Positions 1-8,651 are shown, numbered from the stretch's first letter. The stretch is 64,000 bases of DNA from SIRX01 sp965213905 (GCA_965213905.1 OZ243922.1:1054001-1118000), one strand, 5' to 3'. Numbers and translations: made by a program. The notes: generated by a model not told the origin, from the sequence alone.

Positions 1-1
1 G

Positions 2-787
2 CGGGTACATCGCGTGGTAGAAGCGCCCGGTGAGGCGCGGCCGGACGAGTGGATCGTGCAAGACATCGCAAACCGGATGGGCGCCGGGTGGGAATACGAA
101 AGCCCCGAGGACGTCTGGAACGAAGTCCGGCGGGTAGCACCGAACTTCGCCGGCATAAGCTACGAGCGTATGGAGGAACGCGGTGGCATCCAGTGGCCGG
201 CCCTCGACGAGAGCGATGAGAAAATCTCCGACATCACGCCCAAGGAAGAACTCGCAGCGGGCGTAGAAGGCGCCGAGGAGAGCGGCCTGACGCCGGTTGT
301 GGACGATATCGTCGAGAACGAGGATGGTCCCGGCACGCTCTTTTTGCACAGCGAGCTTTGGGAGGACGACGTAAAGAACAAGGCGCCGTTCCATCCCGTG
401 GACTACGAAGGCCCGGTAGAGATGCCGGACGAAGAGTACCCGTTCCAGCTAACGACGGGGCGCCGGCTGGCCTTCTACAACACGGGCACAATGACCCAGG
501 ACTACAAAAAGGTCAAAGACCCGGAAGAGTTGTTGGAGATCTGTGCGGAAGACGCGCAGAAGCTCGGCATCGAGAACGACGACTTCGTGCAGGTGAGCTC
601 GAGACGTGGAACGGTCCCGGCGGTAAAAGCTCGCGTAACAGATAGGGTGCGGCCGGGGCTGTTGTTCTTGGGTTACAGTTTCCCGGATCAGGTCCCGACC
701 AACGTCCTAACCATAAACGCCATAGACCCCCAAACAGGAACCGCCGAGCTAAAGGCCTGCGCGGTAAACGTGGGTCCCGCAGCCTAA
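2..787 (+). CDS. Formate dehydrogenase-like molybdopterin oxidoreductase, C-terminal part (5' cut by window edge)
   Basis: The reading frame is open from the first bases of the window, so the start lies outside. What remains is the C-terminal ~260 residues of a molybdopterin oxidoreductase alpha subunit. The last ~120 residues form the molybdopterin-dinucleotide-binding domain, with LTTGRRLAFYNTGTMT typical of formate dehydrogenase-type enzymes. Such enzymes oxidise formate to CO2 and pass electrons to a redox partner. The catalytic Cys/Sec and the iron-sulfur ligands would lie upstream and cannot be checked. The closing half (SSRRGTVPAVKARVTDRV onward) is clear family sequence. A hairpin terminator follows. 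A nitrate reductase-type or other DMSO-reductase-family enzyme is a less likely alternative. Confidence 0.85.
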   Translation, partial: RVHRVVEAPGEARPDEWIVQDIANRMGAGWEYESPEDVWNEVRRVAPNFAGISYERMEERGGIQWPALDESDEKISDITPKEELAAGVEGAEESGLTPVVDDIVENEDGPGTLFLHSELWEDDVKNKAPFHPVDYEGPVEMPDEEYPFQLTTGRRLAFYNTGTMTQDYKKVKDPEELLEICAEDAQKLGIENDDFVQVSSRRGTVPAVKARVTDRVRPGLLFLGYSFPDQVPTNVLTINAIDPQTGTAELKACAVNVGPAA

Positions 788-797
788 AATCTGTCCG

Positions 798-829
798 ATT
801 GGGGGAGGCAGTCTCTTCCCCAATTTTCT
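798..829 (+). terminator. Probable intrinsic terminator after the formate dehydrogenase gene
   Basis: ATTGGGG pairs with CCCCAAT across a short loop and is followed by TTTTCT, just after the stop of the molybdoenzyme gene. Confidence 0.55.
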
Positions 830-942
830 CACCGTTGTTGCCTGAAACTCTGCGGGTCGAGAGAGTAATACCCGGACCTTTTTGGTCGTCGCCAGTCCTT
901 TGTCTGTCGCAGCGACGGGCCGGGTCGGAACCGCCAGAGAGT

Positions 943-1314
943 CTAGGCTAAAAAGCGGCCGATGAAGACACCGAGATAAACAAAGATGAGCCCCAAGGCT
1001 AGTTGCCCGAACATATTCAGGAACGTTGCGAGAATCGCTCCGCTCGTTATTAGCTGCAAGGATTCGTGGCTAAAGCTGGAGAAGGTCGTGTATCCACCGA
1101 GCATCCCGACGACCACCAACAACCGGGCCTCTTCCGGTAGGCTGCCGCCTTCCACGAGAACCAGGACGACTCCTATGAGAAAGGAACCCGAAACGTTCGC
1201 GAAGAAAGTGCCCCAGGGGAAATCCGGGCCGAGCCAGGAGGCCATCCAGTTGCTTATCAGGTATCGGGCCGCCGCACCGACGGCGCCGCCCAGCGCGACG
1301 TATATTACGCCCAC
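943..1314 (-). CDS. crcB: Fluoride ion channel CrcB/Fluc
   Basis: A 123-residue, four-helix membrane protein, the normal length for the Fluc family, which exports toxic fluoride as a dual-topology dimer. Family landmarks are visible: GGAVGAAARY near the N-terminus, GTFFANVSGSFLIG in helix 2 with the conserved Asn, and GGYTTFSSFSHE in the broken helix 3 that carries pore Phe/Ser/Thr residues. The start is GTG with no obvious ribosome-binding site. It is a single gene here, not the tandem pair often seen in actinobacteria. No fluoride riboswitch could be recognised upstream. Confidence 0.93.
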   Translation of the reverse strand: MGVIYVALGGAVGAAARYLISNWMASWLGPDFPWGTFFANVSGSFLIGVVLVLVEGGSLPEEARLLVVVGMLGGYTTFSSFSHESLQLITSGAILATFLNMFGQLALGLIFVYLGVFIGRFLA

Positions 1315-1467
1315 TAGCCGCGCGTCCGGGAGCGCGGAGACTTCGGGCAGCTCCTGTTGCGCGACGCAGACCGCGCTACTCGCTTTGTTGGGGAGATCAC
1401 TGCCGGTAGCGTAGCAAAAGGGAAACGACGGTTCACGCGCCCGAGTTTCTCGGTAAAGCGCTTAGTG

Positions 1468-1496
1468 TTGCTTCTGGCTTTTGGCTCCAATAAAAT
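1468..1496 (+). promoter_or_regulatory. Promoter for the universal stress protein gene
   Basis: TTGCTT and TAAAAT are separated by exactly 17 bases, about 40 bases upstream of the uspA-family start codon and its Shine-Dalgarno sequence. Confidence 0.6.
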
Positions 1497-1534
1497 GCTT
1501 TTCTGTAGGGTGTGGCATTTTAGGAGGGATACAC

Positions 1535-2014
1535 ATGAACGACTTGCAGCCGCTCGAATTTCACCGCATCCTCGTGCCCGTGGACGAGTCCCGGCCTTCG
1601 CACAACTCTTTGGCGGTGGCGGCGGGTCTGGCCCGCACATCCGGGGCCACCGTGGTGCTGGTGCACGTGGCCGAGACGAGCTATACGCGGAGCCGCGAGG
1701 AGATGCTCGCCACCTACGGCCAGAGCACCCTCGACGAGTTCCGCGAGTACGGGGACAACCTGCTGGAGCTTACCACCCGGAGCGAGACGTTCTCCGGGCT
1801 GGAAGTCGAGACGGAAACGCTGTTCGGCGACCCGGCCCGGGCGCTTTTGGACTTCGCCGAGCGGGAGAACATAGACGCCATCGTCATGGGGAGCCACGGC
1901 CGCGGTACTTGGGGGACCATGATCATGGGCTCGGTTAGCCAGCGCATCGTCCACGAGGCGAAAGTACCCGTCATCATCGTTCCGCCGCATCTGGAACGGG
2001 CGGAAGAAGTTTGA
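1535..2014 (+). CDS. Universal stress protein (UspA family)
   Basis: A single-domain Usp protein of 159 residues. It opens with FHRILVPVDESRPS, the first beta strand with the nucleotide-contacting Asp. It ends with GSHGRGTWGTMIMGSVSQ, the G-2x-G-9x-G(S/T) ATP-binding motif, then VPVIIV. The ATG at 1535 is preferred over an upstream in-frame ATG at 1481 because TAGGAGGG lies seven bases before it and a promoter sits at 1468-1496. ATP-binding Usp proteins act in stress survival and persistence; no specific role can be read from the neighbours. Confidence 0.92.
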   Translation: MNDLQPLEFHRILVPVDESRPSHNSLAVAAGLARTSGATVVLVHVAETSYTRSREEMLATYGQSTLDEFREYGDNLLELTTRSETFSGLEVETETLFGDPARALLDFAERENIDAIVMGSHGRGTWGTMIMGSVSQRIVHEAKVPVIIVPPHLERAEEV

Positions 2015-2042
2015 GGGTGAGTCGCCGGACGGCACGGGCTAA

Positions 2043-2070
2043 TTTCATCTGAAAACTCGTATGCTATAGT
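2043..2070 (+). promoter_or_regulatory. Possible promoter for the DUF485/symporter operon
   Basis: TTTCAT and TATAGT with a 16-base spacer lie about 90 bases before the DUF485 start. The -35 match is weak. Confidence 0.35.
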
Positions 2071-2161
2071 TGTGAAACTTTTCTCGGAGGAAAAGGGGGC
2101 TCACGAAGAACAAACGTCGGGAACGAGGCAGGGTTCGAGGGAGCTAGGGAAAGGATAATAC

Positions 2162-2482
2162 GTGGACCAAAAGCACGAAGAATGGGTGAGGATAGAGCGC
2201 ACCAGCGCTTTCAAGCAGCTTGTAAAAAGTAAAAAAGCGTTCATTGTTCCGGCGACCATTTTCTTTATGCTGTTTTACTTCGGGCTACCGATTTTGGCGG
2301 CGTTCACCACGGTATTGAACTTCACGGTCGTCGGGTCGATCACGGGTGCTTATGCTTATGCTTTCGCGCAGTTCGCGATGACCTGGATCCTGATGCACGT
2401 TTATGTCAGCCAGGCGAATAAGTGGGACCGGACTATCGAGCAAGTGCTCCGGGAAGCGTCTGAAGAAGGAGCCAGCTCTTGA
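2162..2482 (+). CDS. DUF485 family membrane protein (YjcH-like)
   Basis: A 106-residue protein with two hydrophobic segments (about residues 30-50 and 60-85) in the DUF485 pattern, and the conserved SAFKQLVKSKKAFIVP-like N-terminus. DUF485 proteins accompany sodium/acetate symporters and are thought to assist them. The GTG start follows AAAGGA. The stop codon overlaps the TTG start of the downstream symporter (TTGA), so the two genes are translationally coupled. Confidence 0.88.
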   Translation: MDQKHEEWVRIERTSAFKQLVKSKKAFIVPATIFFMLFYFGLPILAAFTTVLNFTVVGSITGAYAYAFAQFAMTWILMHVYVSQANKWDRTIEQVLREASEEGASS

Positions 2483-4065
2483 GCCGCGACGACATTATAG
2501 CTTTCGCGTTCTTTTCCGTAATTATCCTGATCACGCTGGGCATCACGTACTGGGCCGCCAAAAAGAACACCTCGACCGACTCGCACTACGTGGCGGAAGG
2601 AAAGATAAAACCCTGGCAAAACGGCCTCGCCATCTCCAGCGACTACCTCTCGGCGGCATCGTTCCTGGGCATCGCCGGCGCCATCGCGCTCAGCGGGTTC
2701 TCCGGTTTCTACCTCTCGATAGGATTCCTGGTCGCTTACCTGACGGTGCTGCTGCTGGTGGCCGAGCCGCTACGCAACCTGGGCAGGTATACCGTCGGGG
2801 ACGCGCTGGCGGCCCGATTCAACACAAAGGGGGTCCGGTCGGCCTCGGCGTTGAACACGTTGGCAATCAGCATGTTCTACATGATCGCCCAGCTCATCGG
2901 CGCGGGCGCCCTGATAAACCTCCTGATACCGGCTATTTCATTCAACGTCTCTGTAATCATCGTCAGCGTTTTGATGACGATTTACGTCGTTGCCGGCGGG
3001 ATGATAGCGACCACCTGGATCCAGATAGTCAAGGCGCTCTTGCTGGTCGGCGGCTCTATTTTCCTCGCCATCGCCGTGCTGGCCCAGTTCAGCTTCAACC
3101 CGGTAGCCATCTTCAACGAGGTCGAGGCCCAGGTCGGCCGCGACGCGGTCGTACCCAGCGCACCGGGAGAGTTCGTAGACGGCCTCGACGCCATCTCCCT
3201 GAGCCTCGCGCTGGTGCTGGGCACCGCGGGGTTGCCGCACATCCTGATCCGGTTCCTCACCGTCCCGGACGCAAAGGCAGCCCGGAGCTCGATCATCGTG
3301 GCGACCTGGGTTATCGGCGGGTTCTACCTGCTCACCCCGATCCTGGGCTACGGCGCGACTCTATTGGTGGGCCGGGACACGATCATCGCGGCCGACGAAG
3401 GCGGCAACCTGGCAGCCCCGCTACTTGCCGGGGAACTGGGCGGGCCGTTCTTCCTCGCGTTTATCTCGGCGGCGGCCTTTGCGGCGATTCTGTCAACGGT
3501 GGCCGGGCTCGTCATCGCGGCCTCCGGGGCTTTCGCCCACGACTTCTACACCAATGTCATTCGTGGTGGACAAGCCGGCGAACGCGAGCAGCTACGGGCC
3601 GCCCGCCTGACGGCCTTGGGCATCTCGATCCTCGCGATAATCCTGGCCCTCGTTCTGCAGGGTGAGAACGTGGCGTTCCTGGTCGCTTTGGCCTTCGCCG
3701 TCGCCGCCAGCGCAAACGTGCCGGTCATCGTGCTCCTGATCTTCTGGAGAAGGTTCAACACGGCCGGCGCCATCACCGGGATGCTCACCGGCCTGATCTC
3801 CTCGATCGTGCTCGTGATCCTGAGCCCGATCTTCCTGGGCGACGAAGGTGCCATCTTCCCGCTCTCGAACCCGGGTCTGGTCTCCATACCGCTGGGCTTC
3901 CTGGGTTGTCTGGCGGGCACCCTGCTCGGCGGCAAGAACGCCGACCGGGAGATGGAAGAAGGCATCCAGGCCGACTACGACGAAATATACGTCCGCGCCA
4001 ATACCGGCATCTCTAACATCGAAGAAGAATTGAAAGAGGTGGAAAGAGAAACCCAGACGAGCTAA
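2479..4065 (+). CDS. actP: Sodium:solute symporter, cation/acetate type (ActP-like)
   Basis: A 528-residue SSS-family transporter with about 13 membrane segments. ISSDYLSAASFLGIAG near residues 50-65 is the family signature for acetate/monocarboxylate symporters, and TAGLPHILIRFLTVPDAK is the conserved mid-protein loop. It probably imports short carboxylates with Na+ or H+. The TTG start overlaps the DUF485 stop and follows GGAG. The length is normal and a strong terminator follows. Substrate assignment to acetate is by family and by the DUF485 partner. Confidence 0.92.
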   Translation: MSRDDIIAFAFFSVIILITLGITYWAAKKNTSTDSHYVAEGKIKPWQNGLAISSDYLSAASFLGIAGAIALSGFSGFYLSIGFLVAYLTVLLLVAEPLRNLGRYTVGDALAARFNTKGVRSASALNTLAISMFYMIAQLIGAGALINLLIPAISFNVSVIIVSVLMTIYVVAGGMIATTWIQIVKALLLVGGSIFLAIAVLAQFSFNPVAIFNEVEAQVGRDAVVPSAPGEFVDGLDAISLSLALVLGTAGLPHILIRFLTVPDAKAARSSIIVATWVIGGFYLLTPILGYGATLLVGRDTIIAADEGGNLAAPLLAGELGGPFFLAFISAAAFAAILSTVAGLVIAASGAFAHDFYTNVIRGGQAGEREQLRAARLTALGISILAIILALVLQGENVAFLVALAFAVAASANVPVIVLLIFWRRFNTAGAITGMLTGLISSIVLVILSPIFLGDEGAIFPLSNPGLVSIPLGFLGCLAGTLLGGKNADREMEEGIQADYDEIYVRANTGISNIEEELKEVERETQTS

Positions 4066-4088
4066 CTTCCCTCCGAAAGCCACACCCG

Positions 4089-4120
4089 AGACCCCGTGCT
4101 ACCGGCGCGGGGTCTTTCTC
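4089..4120 (+). terminator. Intrinsic terminator of the symporter operon
   Basis: An 11-bp stem (AGACCCCGTGC with GCGCGGGGTCT, one G-T pair) and a 5-base loop, followed by TTCTCTT. Confidence 0.85.
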
Positions 4121-4189
4121 TTGCAGCCCTCCGCTCGATGGTTCATGCCACCGTCGGAGGGCCGGGACATTTTTTAGAGAGGTATCCCG

Positions 4190-4694
4190 TTGAACATAGT
4201 CTATTCGTCACGCCGAACCAGAAGACTATAAAGCCGTCCAGAAGGTTTTCAGCGGACCGCAAGCCATCGCGGGCACGCTACAGCTCCCGTTTCCCTCGGC
4301 GGAATTCTGGCGTAAGCGGCTCTCGGAAAAGCCTGACAACATGCACCAGTTGGTGGCGTGCGTAGATGGTGAAGTGGTAGGAGAACTCTCCTTGTGGACG
4401 GAAAGCAACCCGCGGGTCCGGCATATAGCGGGCTTCGGGATGGTCGTCCGCGACGACTGGCAGGGTAAAGGTGTCGGCAGCGCACTGCTGGAGGCCGCCC
4501 TAGACCTCGCTGATAACTGGCTCGGTGTCACAAGGGTAAGGCTGCAAGTTTACACAGACAACGAAGCCGGTATCGCGCTGTACGAGAAGTTCGGGTTTGA
4601 GATCGAAGGCACCCACCGCCGCGGCGCTTTCCGCAACGGCGAGTACGTGGATACTCATTCGATGGCCCGGCTCCGGTCCGCCCCCGTAGAATGA
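4190..4694 (+). pseudogene. GNAT N-acetyltransferase with one-base frameshift near its start
   Basis: The C-terminal ~160 codons, ending at 4694, are a clear GNAT domain. VVRDDWQGKGVGSALL is the acetyl-CoA-binding Q/R-x-x-G-x-G motif, and NEAGIALYEKFGFE is motif B. Upstream the frame reads IRHAEPEDYKAVQ, a typical GNAT beginning, but an in-frame stop at 4197-4199 precedes it with no normal start codon. A TTG at 4190, seven bases after GAGAGG, begins in another frame (NIV). Dropping the extra T at 4202 joins the two into one normal GNAT start. It is therefore a recent pseudogene or a sequencing error, unless translation begins at ATT 4203 or ATG 4341. Its 3' end is duplicated near 11.5 kb. Confidence 0.75.
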
Positions 4695-5129
4695 CAATGT
4701 CTTGATAACAGCGCCATGCATAAAGCACGAGCCTTACGCACGGTTAAGGAACATCAAGCCTTCCAAAAATCGCTATCGGATCAGGACATTTACGATTCGG
4801 GACGAGGCTGTGGTGGCCGGAAGATCGTCTCCGGTAGACTATCGTTCGCGGTAGAAGATCATGCCCTCCTTTCTGTACTCCGCGCACCCACCAGTGTCCG
4901 CCGTCTCGTTGCAAGTCTCGACCTCCCGACCACTTCGAACCAGGAAAAAACGACAAAAGGGCGGTAAAGAAGGGCGCAGGGAGTGGTGTAGTTTTGAGTA
5001 GTTAGTCGAGTTTTGGAACAACGGTCAAACGTCGCCAGGCGGTTGTCGGCCTTATCCGGAAGGCACCTGCCGATAAGTTGGGGCTCATCCTCCCCAGTAT
5101 GTGCGTCCGGCTTTGGGGCTTCGAGCGTC
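4695..5129. other. Gene-free stretch between the GNAT gene and the sulfotransferase
   Basis: Several short open frames exist on both strands. None has a recognisable domain, good start context or the codon pattern of the neighbours. No tRNA, terminator or repeat was seen. Confidence 0.5.
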
Positions 5130-5900
5130 TCACGAACGAGAGCGGCCCCGCCTTCTAGCAAACAGCAGTAGAGCAAGCCCTACTACCAGTATGAGCGCCA
5201 CCGGCACCCCGATGGTCAGGATCGAGCCGAGCCTGATGAACTTACGGAAGGATTCTGTGTCGTTCAGGTGCGGAAAAGGCTCGTCTTCCGGCACCTCTAC
5301 CCCGAGAAAATTGCATAGGGGCTCCCAGCCTTCGGACACCTCATACACCAGCAGCCTCTCTTCCGGCACCCGCTCTTTAACCTCTTCAATCGAGTCGTTG
5401 AAGACTTCGATGGCGTGCTGGCGTTCCTCGAACTTCCGGTCGAAGATCTGTTTCCAAACGAGATCCGCGACCATTGGGGTGGCGCGCCTCATGTTTTTGA
5501 GCTGGGGCACGAAGAAAGCTAACAGAGAAAATACAGGGGAGGAAGCTACCTTATCGGCTTGGTAGATGGTGTTGTGGACGCTCTCGAACCACCGCTCGGG
5601 ATCGCGGACGGTGAGGATCACCTTAGCCTGCGGATAAGCCTTCACAAGACGTTCGTAGAATGCGGCTCCGGGCCAATCTACCGTGGCCCGGTAGTTTGTA
5701 AAGATTTCCTCCCACTCTATGAATTCTCCCCGCGTGGCAGCTTCCCACAGCGGTATATGTTCGGGGTTCTCAAAAACTTCGGTCATGTGGTAGCAGGGAC
5801 CGAAGCCGAGTTTTTCGAGGGCACCCTTGAGCGACGTGGTACCCGTCCTGCCGAACCCTGCCCCGATCACCTTTATCTGGCTTTCGTTCATTTCACTCAT
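5130..5900 (-). CDS. Sulfotransferase family protein with C-terminal membrane anchor
   Basis: About 256 residues. The N-terminal GAGFGRTGTTSLKGAL is the 5'-phosphosulfate loop that binds PAPS, and ILTVRDPERWFESV is the 3'-phosphate-binding region of the sulfotransferase fold. The family transfers sulfate from PAPS; some members act on lipids or small alcohols. The last ~30 residues are a membrane helix followed by FARRRGRSRS, so the enzyme is probably tethered to the membrane. GTG 5903, ATG 5900 and ATG 5891 are all possible starts near GGGAGAG. A palindromic operator-like site (copy A) lies 144 bases upstream. Confidence 0.8.
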   Translation of the reverse strand: MSEMNESQIKVIGAGFGRTGTTSLKGALEKLGFGPCYHMTEVFENPEHIPLWEAATRGEFIEWEEIFTNYRATVDWPGAAFYERLVKAYPQAKVILTVRDPERWFESVHNTIYQADKVASSPVFSLLAFFVPQLKNMRRATPMVADLVWKQIFDRKFEERQHAIEVFNDSIEEVKERVPEERLLVYEVSEGWEPLCNFLGVEVPEDEPFPHLNDTESFRKFIRLGSILTIGVPVALILVVGLALLLFARRRGRSRS

Positions 5901-6043
5901 CACTCTCCCTTCGCTGGAGGTGGAAGGCTGTCAGCTCCTCTAGAAATCGACCTTTTCAACTGTAGCTTCATCTGTATCTACTCCTTCCGGGGGTTTCCTG
6001 AAGAGTCCGTACACAAAGTTAGTAGGGTTGACAGCTTCCGCCA

Positions 6044-6059
6044 TGCGTAGAATTACGCA
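6044..6059. promoter_or_regulatory. Palindromic operator-like site, copy A
   Basis: TGCGTAGAATTACGCA is a near-perfect inverted repeat. Together with about 40 flanking bases it recurs at 9122 and 10619, each time upstream of a minus-strand gene. Here it precedes the membrane-anchored sulfotransferase gene. It is probably a binding site for a dimeric repressor or activator; the regulator is unknown. Confidence 0.6.
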
Positions 6060-6077
6060 GATCTACGAAGTAAAGAC

Positions 6078-6402
6078 CTAACTGAGACGACAAGCAAGTT
6101 CACCAAGGTCTTCGTCCCCCCTAACCGTGCCGTCGGGATGGTTCTCCCACAGGGAGGCGCAGGTAAATGCTTCTGTTCCCATGTCGAGGGCTTCGGCAGC
6201 GAGTCGTTCGACGAGCAACCTGCCGATACCTCTGTACTGCCACGCGTCTTCTACGAAGACACCGATTTCGATCTCGTCGTTTTCCGACTCTATGTGCATC
6301 GCGTGCCCAACTATCTGTCCTCCTCCTAAGAGAGATACTATTTCACATGGTTTGCGGTGCGCTTTGCGTAGATCCGGTTTTTGTAGGGCTTGCCGGGCAT
6401 GT
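6078..6402 (-). pseudogene. GNAT acetyltransferase remnant
   Basis: The frame encodes the centre of a GNAT domain, including IGVFVEDAWQYRGIGRLLVE, where QYRGIG is the acetyl-CoA-binding motif. The N-terminal ~50 residues have no start codon in frame until an internal Met. The C-terminus stops shortly after beta strand 5 without motif B. The part above about 6402 is low-quality sequence overlapping a better downstream gene. It is best read as a fragment rather than a working enzyme. Confidence 0.45.
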
Positions 6403-6406
6403 GACG

Positions 6407-6712
6407 CTAAGAGTAAAGATCGGTCCGGCCATTGCTTACGGATTCTTGGATTTCTGCGATGGCTAGAACGAACCCGGTGTAGGCGGTTGCCGCCATCAGC
6501 GGCGTGAGACCGGGAGTGTAGGGGGTCCAACCGGCGAAATTAGCGAAGATCACCGACGAGCATCCTAAGGAAGATAGCGCGAGCAAAACTACTTTGGTCT
6601 TACTCGCGCGCAACGCTATCCGCTGGAGGTCCATCTGGGCGATCAGGACCTCGATGCTCTCCGGGCTGTCTTTCGCCGCTTCCGCTTTGCCTTTGTCCGT
6701 AGTTCTCCTCAA
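6407..6712 (-). CDS. Small membrane protein of unknown function
   Basis: A 101-residue protein with a charged N-terminal ~35 residues (KGKAEAAKDSPESIEVLIAQ) and two hydrophobic segments, about residues 40-60 and 70-90. The TTG start has AAGGAG eight bases upstream. I do not recognise the family. It is followed by the GNAT remnant and preceded by the zinc-ribbon gene on the same strand, so it may be co-transcribed with the latter. Confidence 0.6.
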   Translation of the reverse strand: MRRTTDKGKAEAAKDSPESIEVLIAQMDLQRIALRASKTKVVLLALSSLGCSSVIFANFAGWTPYTPGLTPLMAATAYTGFVLAIAEIQESVSNGRTDLYS

Positions 6713-6769
6713 CGTTTGGCTCCTTTACTTTCTTTTCTGTGTCCGGTATTAAGTCTTCTGGATTAATTT

Positions 6770-7210
6770 TTAAGTATTCGTCTCCCTTCTTTTTCGCAAA
6801 GGCTGGTTTGCCGCTCCGATGGTGTCTGCTTCTTCCCGAAGGCTTCTTCGGGCACCCCTGGGAGACAAAAGCTCCGGACGCTGCCGGTCGTGCTCGCGGC
6901 CGTGCCCGAAGGTCTCCACCCGGTCTATCTCCCGGAGAATCTTTAGCGGCTTGCGTAGAGCTTTGATCGGCCACCACAGCAGCCGGATCGGGTGGCGGGC
7001 CGCCTCCCCGGCGAACTTCCGGGGCAACATGAGAAACCGCCCGGCGAGGTCCGCGGCGTAGTCCGCGTGCAGGTCGGACGAGTAAACTCCGGCGTGCCCG
7101 CAGCTCCCGCACCGGCTGGCCCGTAGATGCTCGGAGAGGTACAACAACTCGTGCAAACCCTCCTCGCCACACACCCCGCAGGCCAGCGTCACGTCCCTAT
7201 CGAACTTCAA
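6770..7210 (-). CDS. Zinc-ribbon protein of unknown function
   Basis: About 146 residues. Two CxxC pairs (CGVCGEEG near residues 12-15 and CGSCGHAG near 34-37) form a zinc-ribbon knuckle. A basic, Trp-containing region (RLLWWPIKALRKPLK) follows. The TTG at 7210 is preferred over an ATG at 7285 because GAGAGGGG lies just before it and the zinc ribbon then starts at residue ~10, as is usual. The last ~45 residues are Arg-rich and not convincing as folded protein, so the end could be frameshifted. Function unknown. Confidence 0.55.
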   Translation of the reverse strand: MKFDRDVTLACGVCGEEGLHELLYLSEHLRASRCGSCGHAGVYSSDLHADYAADLAGRFLMLPRKFAGEAARHPIRLLWWPIKALRKPLKILREIDRVETFGHGREHDRQRPELLSPRGARRSLREEADTIGAANQPLRKRRETNT

Positions 7211-7301
7211 GACCGTACCCCTCTCCGTGTTCGTCGCCGGCCGCCATCTCCGGAATTTTTCGGTCTCCGAAGGCGACGGCTGCACCTACCAACGGTTGCG
7301 C

Positions 7302-7856
7302 CTATCGGTAATACTTCTCTTCGAGTTCCCGGGCGATTCCCTTCTGCCGGGCCCGCTTTACCAGAAACCGCAGCAGGGGCCTGAAGCTGAGGGGACCTTT
7401 TGCCGGGTACACATCTCCCCAGTCCAACAACAACGCTATGTGGTAGAGGTTTCGTGGGGCGCCGTTTGCGACATCTCCGGCGAGCCCGTAGCCGACCTTC
7501 AGCATCTTCTCGAACCCGCTGCTGCCCGGCCGCAGCTCGGTCAAAAACCTGGTCGGCCCGTTTGTAGGATTGCGAAAGTAGTGGGTTACGGTTTTATGCG
7601 CGGTGGCTTTGTCTCCCGGGCGTAAAAAGAGTGGAGCTTCGCCTATTCGCAGCTCCAGAGTGCCCTCGAGCACTTCGAAGTGCTCGTCGTCGGTGAGGTG
7701 GTAATGAAGGTCGGTGCCGCCACCCGGGGCAATCTCTACCTCTATGAGCGTGCGCTCACCGCCGGTCTCCTCGCTGGTCTTTAGAAAGGTTACGTAATCT
7801 TTCTGAAGAGGATTGTAGTAACGTCGTGCATCTCGTTTTTCCCGCGGCATCTCCAT
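7302..7856 (-). CDS. Cupin domain protein
   Basis: A single cupin domain of ~184 residues. The first motif is GGGTDLHYHLTDDEHFEVLEG (metal-ligand His, His and Glu); the second is LRPGDKATAHKTVTHYFRN. After the barrel there is a C-terminal helical extension (LLRFLVKRARQKGIARELEE). ATG 7856 follows GGAGA; an upstream GTG at 7892 with AAGGAGG is an alternative that adds 12 residues. It is probably the last gene of a minus-strand operon with the VOC protein and GlcG-like protein. The substrate is unknown. Confidence 0.85.
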   Translation of the reverse strand: MEMPREKRDARRYYNPLQKDYVTFLKTSEETGGERTLIEVEIAPGGGTDLHYHLTDDEHFEVLEGTLELRIGEAPLFLRPGDKATAHKTVTHYFRNPTNGPTRFLTELRPGSSGFEKMLKVGYGLAGDVANGAPRNLYHIALLLDWGDVYPAKGPLSFRPLLRFLVKRARQKGIARELEEKYYR

Positions 7857-7944
7857 GTTGTCTCCTATCCAAAATTGTGGGTTCTGCGACACGGTCTATC
7901 GAGCCTCCTTGCTACCGGCTAAATGCCGGTAGCACTCTGTTGGG

Positions 7945-8541
7945 CTATTCGGACGGCGGCATGGGCATGCGCATGTCGTAGTCAACGTGCCACTCGCCCG
8001 CATAGGTGCGATGGTGGATCTCCTCTATGGAGGCTCCCGCCCGGCGCGCCTCCAGCATTTTCTGTGGGTCGAAGAATGCCCCTAGGGGATTGTCGTCGAA
8101 CTTCGGGGAAGACTTCATAAACTCTTTAGACTTCTGCCAGTCACCGAAGTTGTCTATTTGCAACTCCACGCTGTTGCCGTCAGGGTCGACGTAGTACATA
8201 GAGGTCGTTATTCCGTGGTCCATCGCCAGGTGGGGCTCTATATCTTTGGCCTTTAGCCGCTTGTAGGTTGCCAGAAGGTCGTCTAGCGAGTCGTACTCGA
8301 AGCCCGTGCGGTGCATCCCCGTGTGCGCGAGCTTCTCCGGGTCGTCGTCGAGCGGCGGGGAAACCAGGCCGAACCTGTGGTTGGCCTCGTCGTTCGTTAT
8401 AAACGCGCCGACGGCCGACTGGTATACCGTCTCGGTGCCGATCACCACACTGTACCAATCAACCATCTCCTGCAGCCGCGTGGTCTTCAAGCTGACGTGG
8501 TGGAACTGGGGACGGATTACTGTCTCGTTCTGCTCCAGCAT
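7945..8541 (-). CDS. VOC-family protein (extradiol dioxygenase/glyoxalase-like)
   Basis: 198 residues. It begins with QFHHVSLKTTRLQEMVDWYS, the first vicinal-oxygen-chelate beta strand with the His ligand. TGMHRTGFEYDSLDDLLATY follows with the second His region. DHGITTSMYYVDPDGNSVELQ ends with the Glu ligand, so a complete His-His-Glu metal site seems present. The C-terminal ~45 residues are an extension. The family includes catechol-type ring-cleavage dioxygenases; the exact substrate cannot be read. It lies between the GlcG-like and cupin genes in one transcription unit. Confidence 0.85.
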   Translation of the reverse strand: MLEQNETVIRPQFHHVSLKTTRLQEMVDWYSVVIGTETVYQSAVGAFITNDEANHRFGLVSPPLDDDPEKLAHTGMHRTGFEYDSLDDLLATYKRLKAKDIEPHLAMDHGITTSMYYVDPDGNSVELQIDNFGDWQKSKEFMKSSPKFDDNPLGAFFDPQKMLEARRAGASIEEIHHRTYAGEWHVDYDMRMPMPPSE

Positions 8542-8651
8542 GTTTCTTCTTCCTTTCTCGTTCTGCGAATCCTAGTGGCCCGTCGTGATGCCGAGAGTCT
8601 CAACCTCTTGGCCGCCCTAGATCGAAGGTTCTATTGCTTTCGGCGGGTGCT

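Noticed and set aside
1315..1480. Fluoride riboswitch upstream of crcB
   Set aside because: The minus-strand leader lacks the GGNGATGG and CTGATGACTCCTAC-like elements; only a weak partial similarity was seen.
4716..4967. 83-codon plus-strand frame after the GNAT gene
   Set aside because: No start context, no domain, and codon usage unlike the neighbours.
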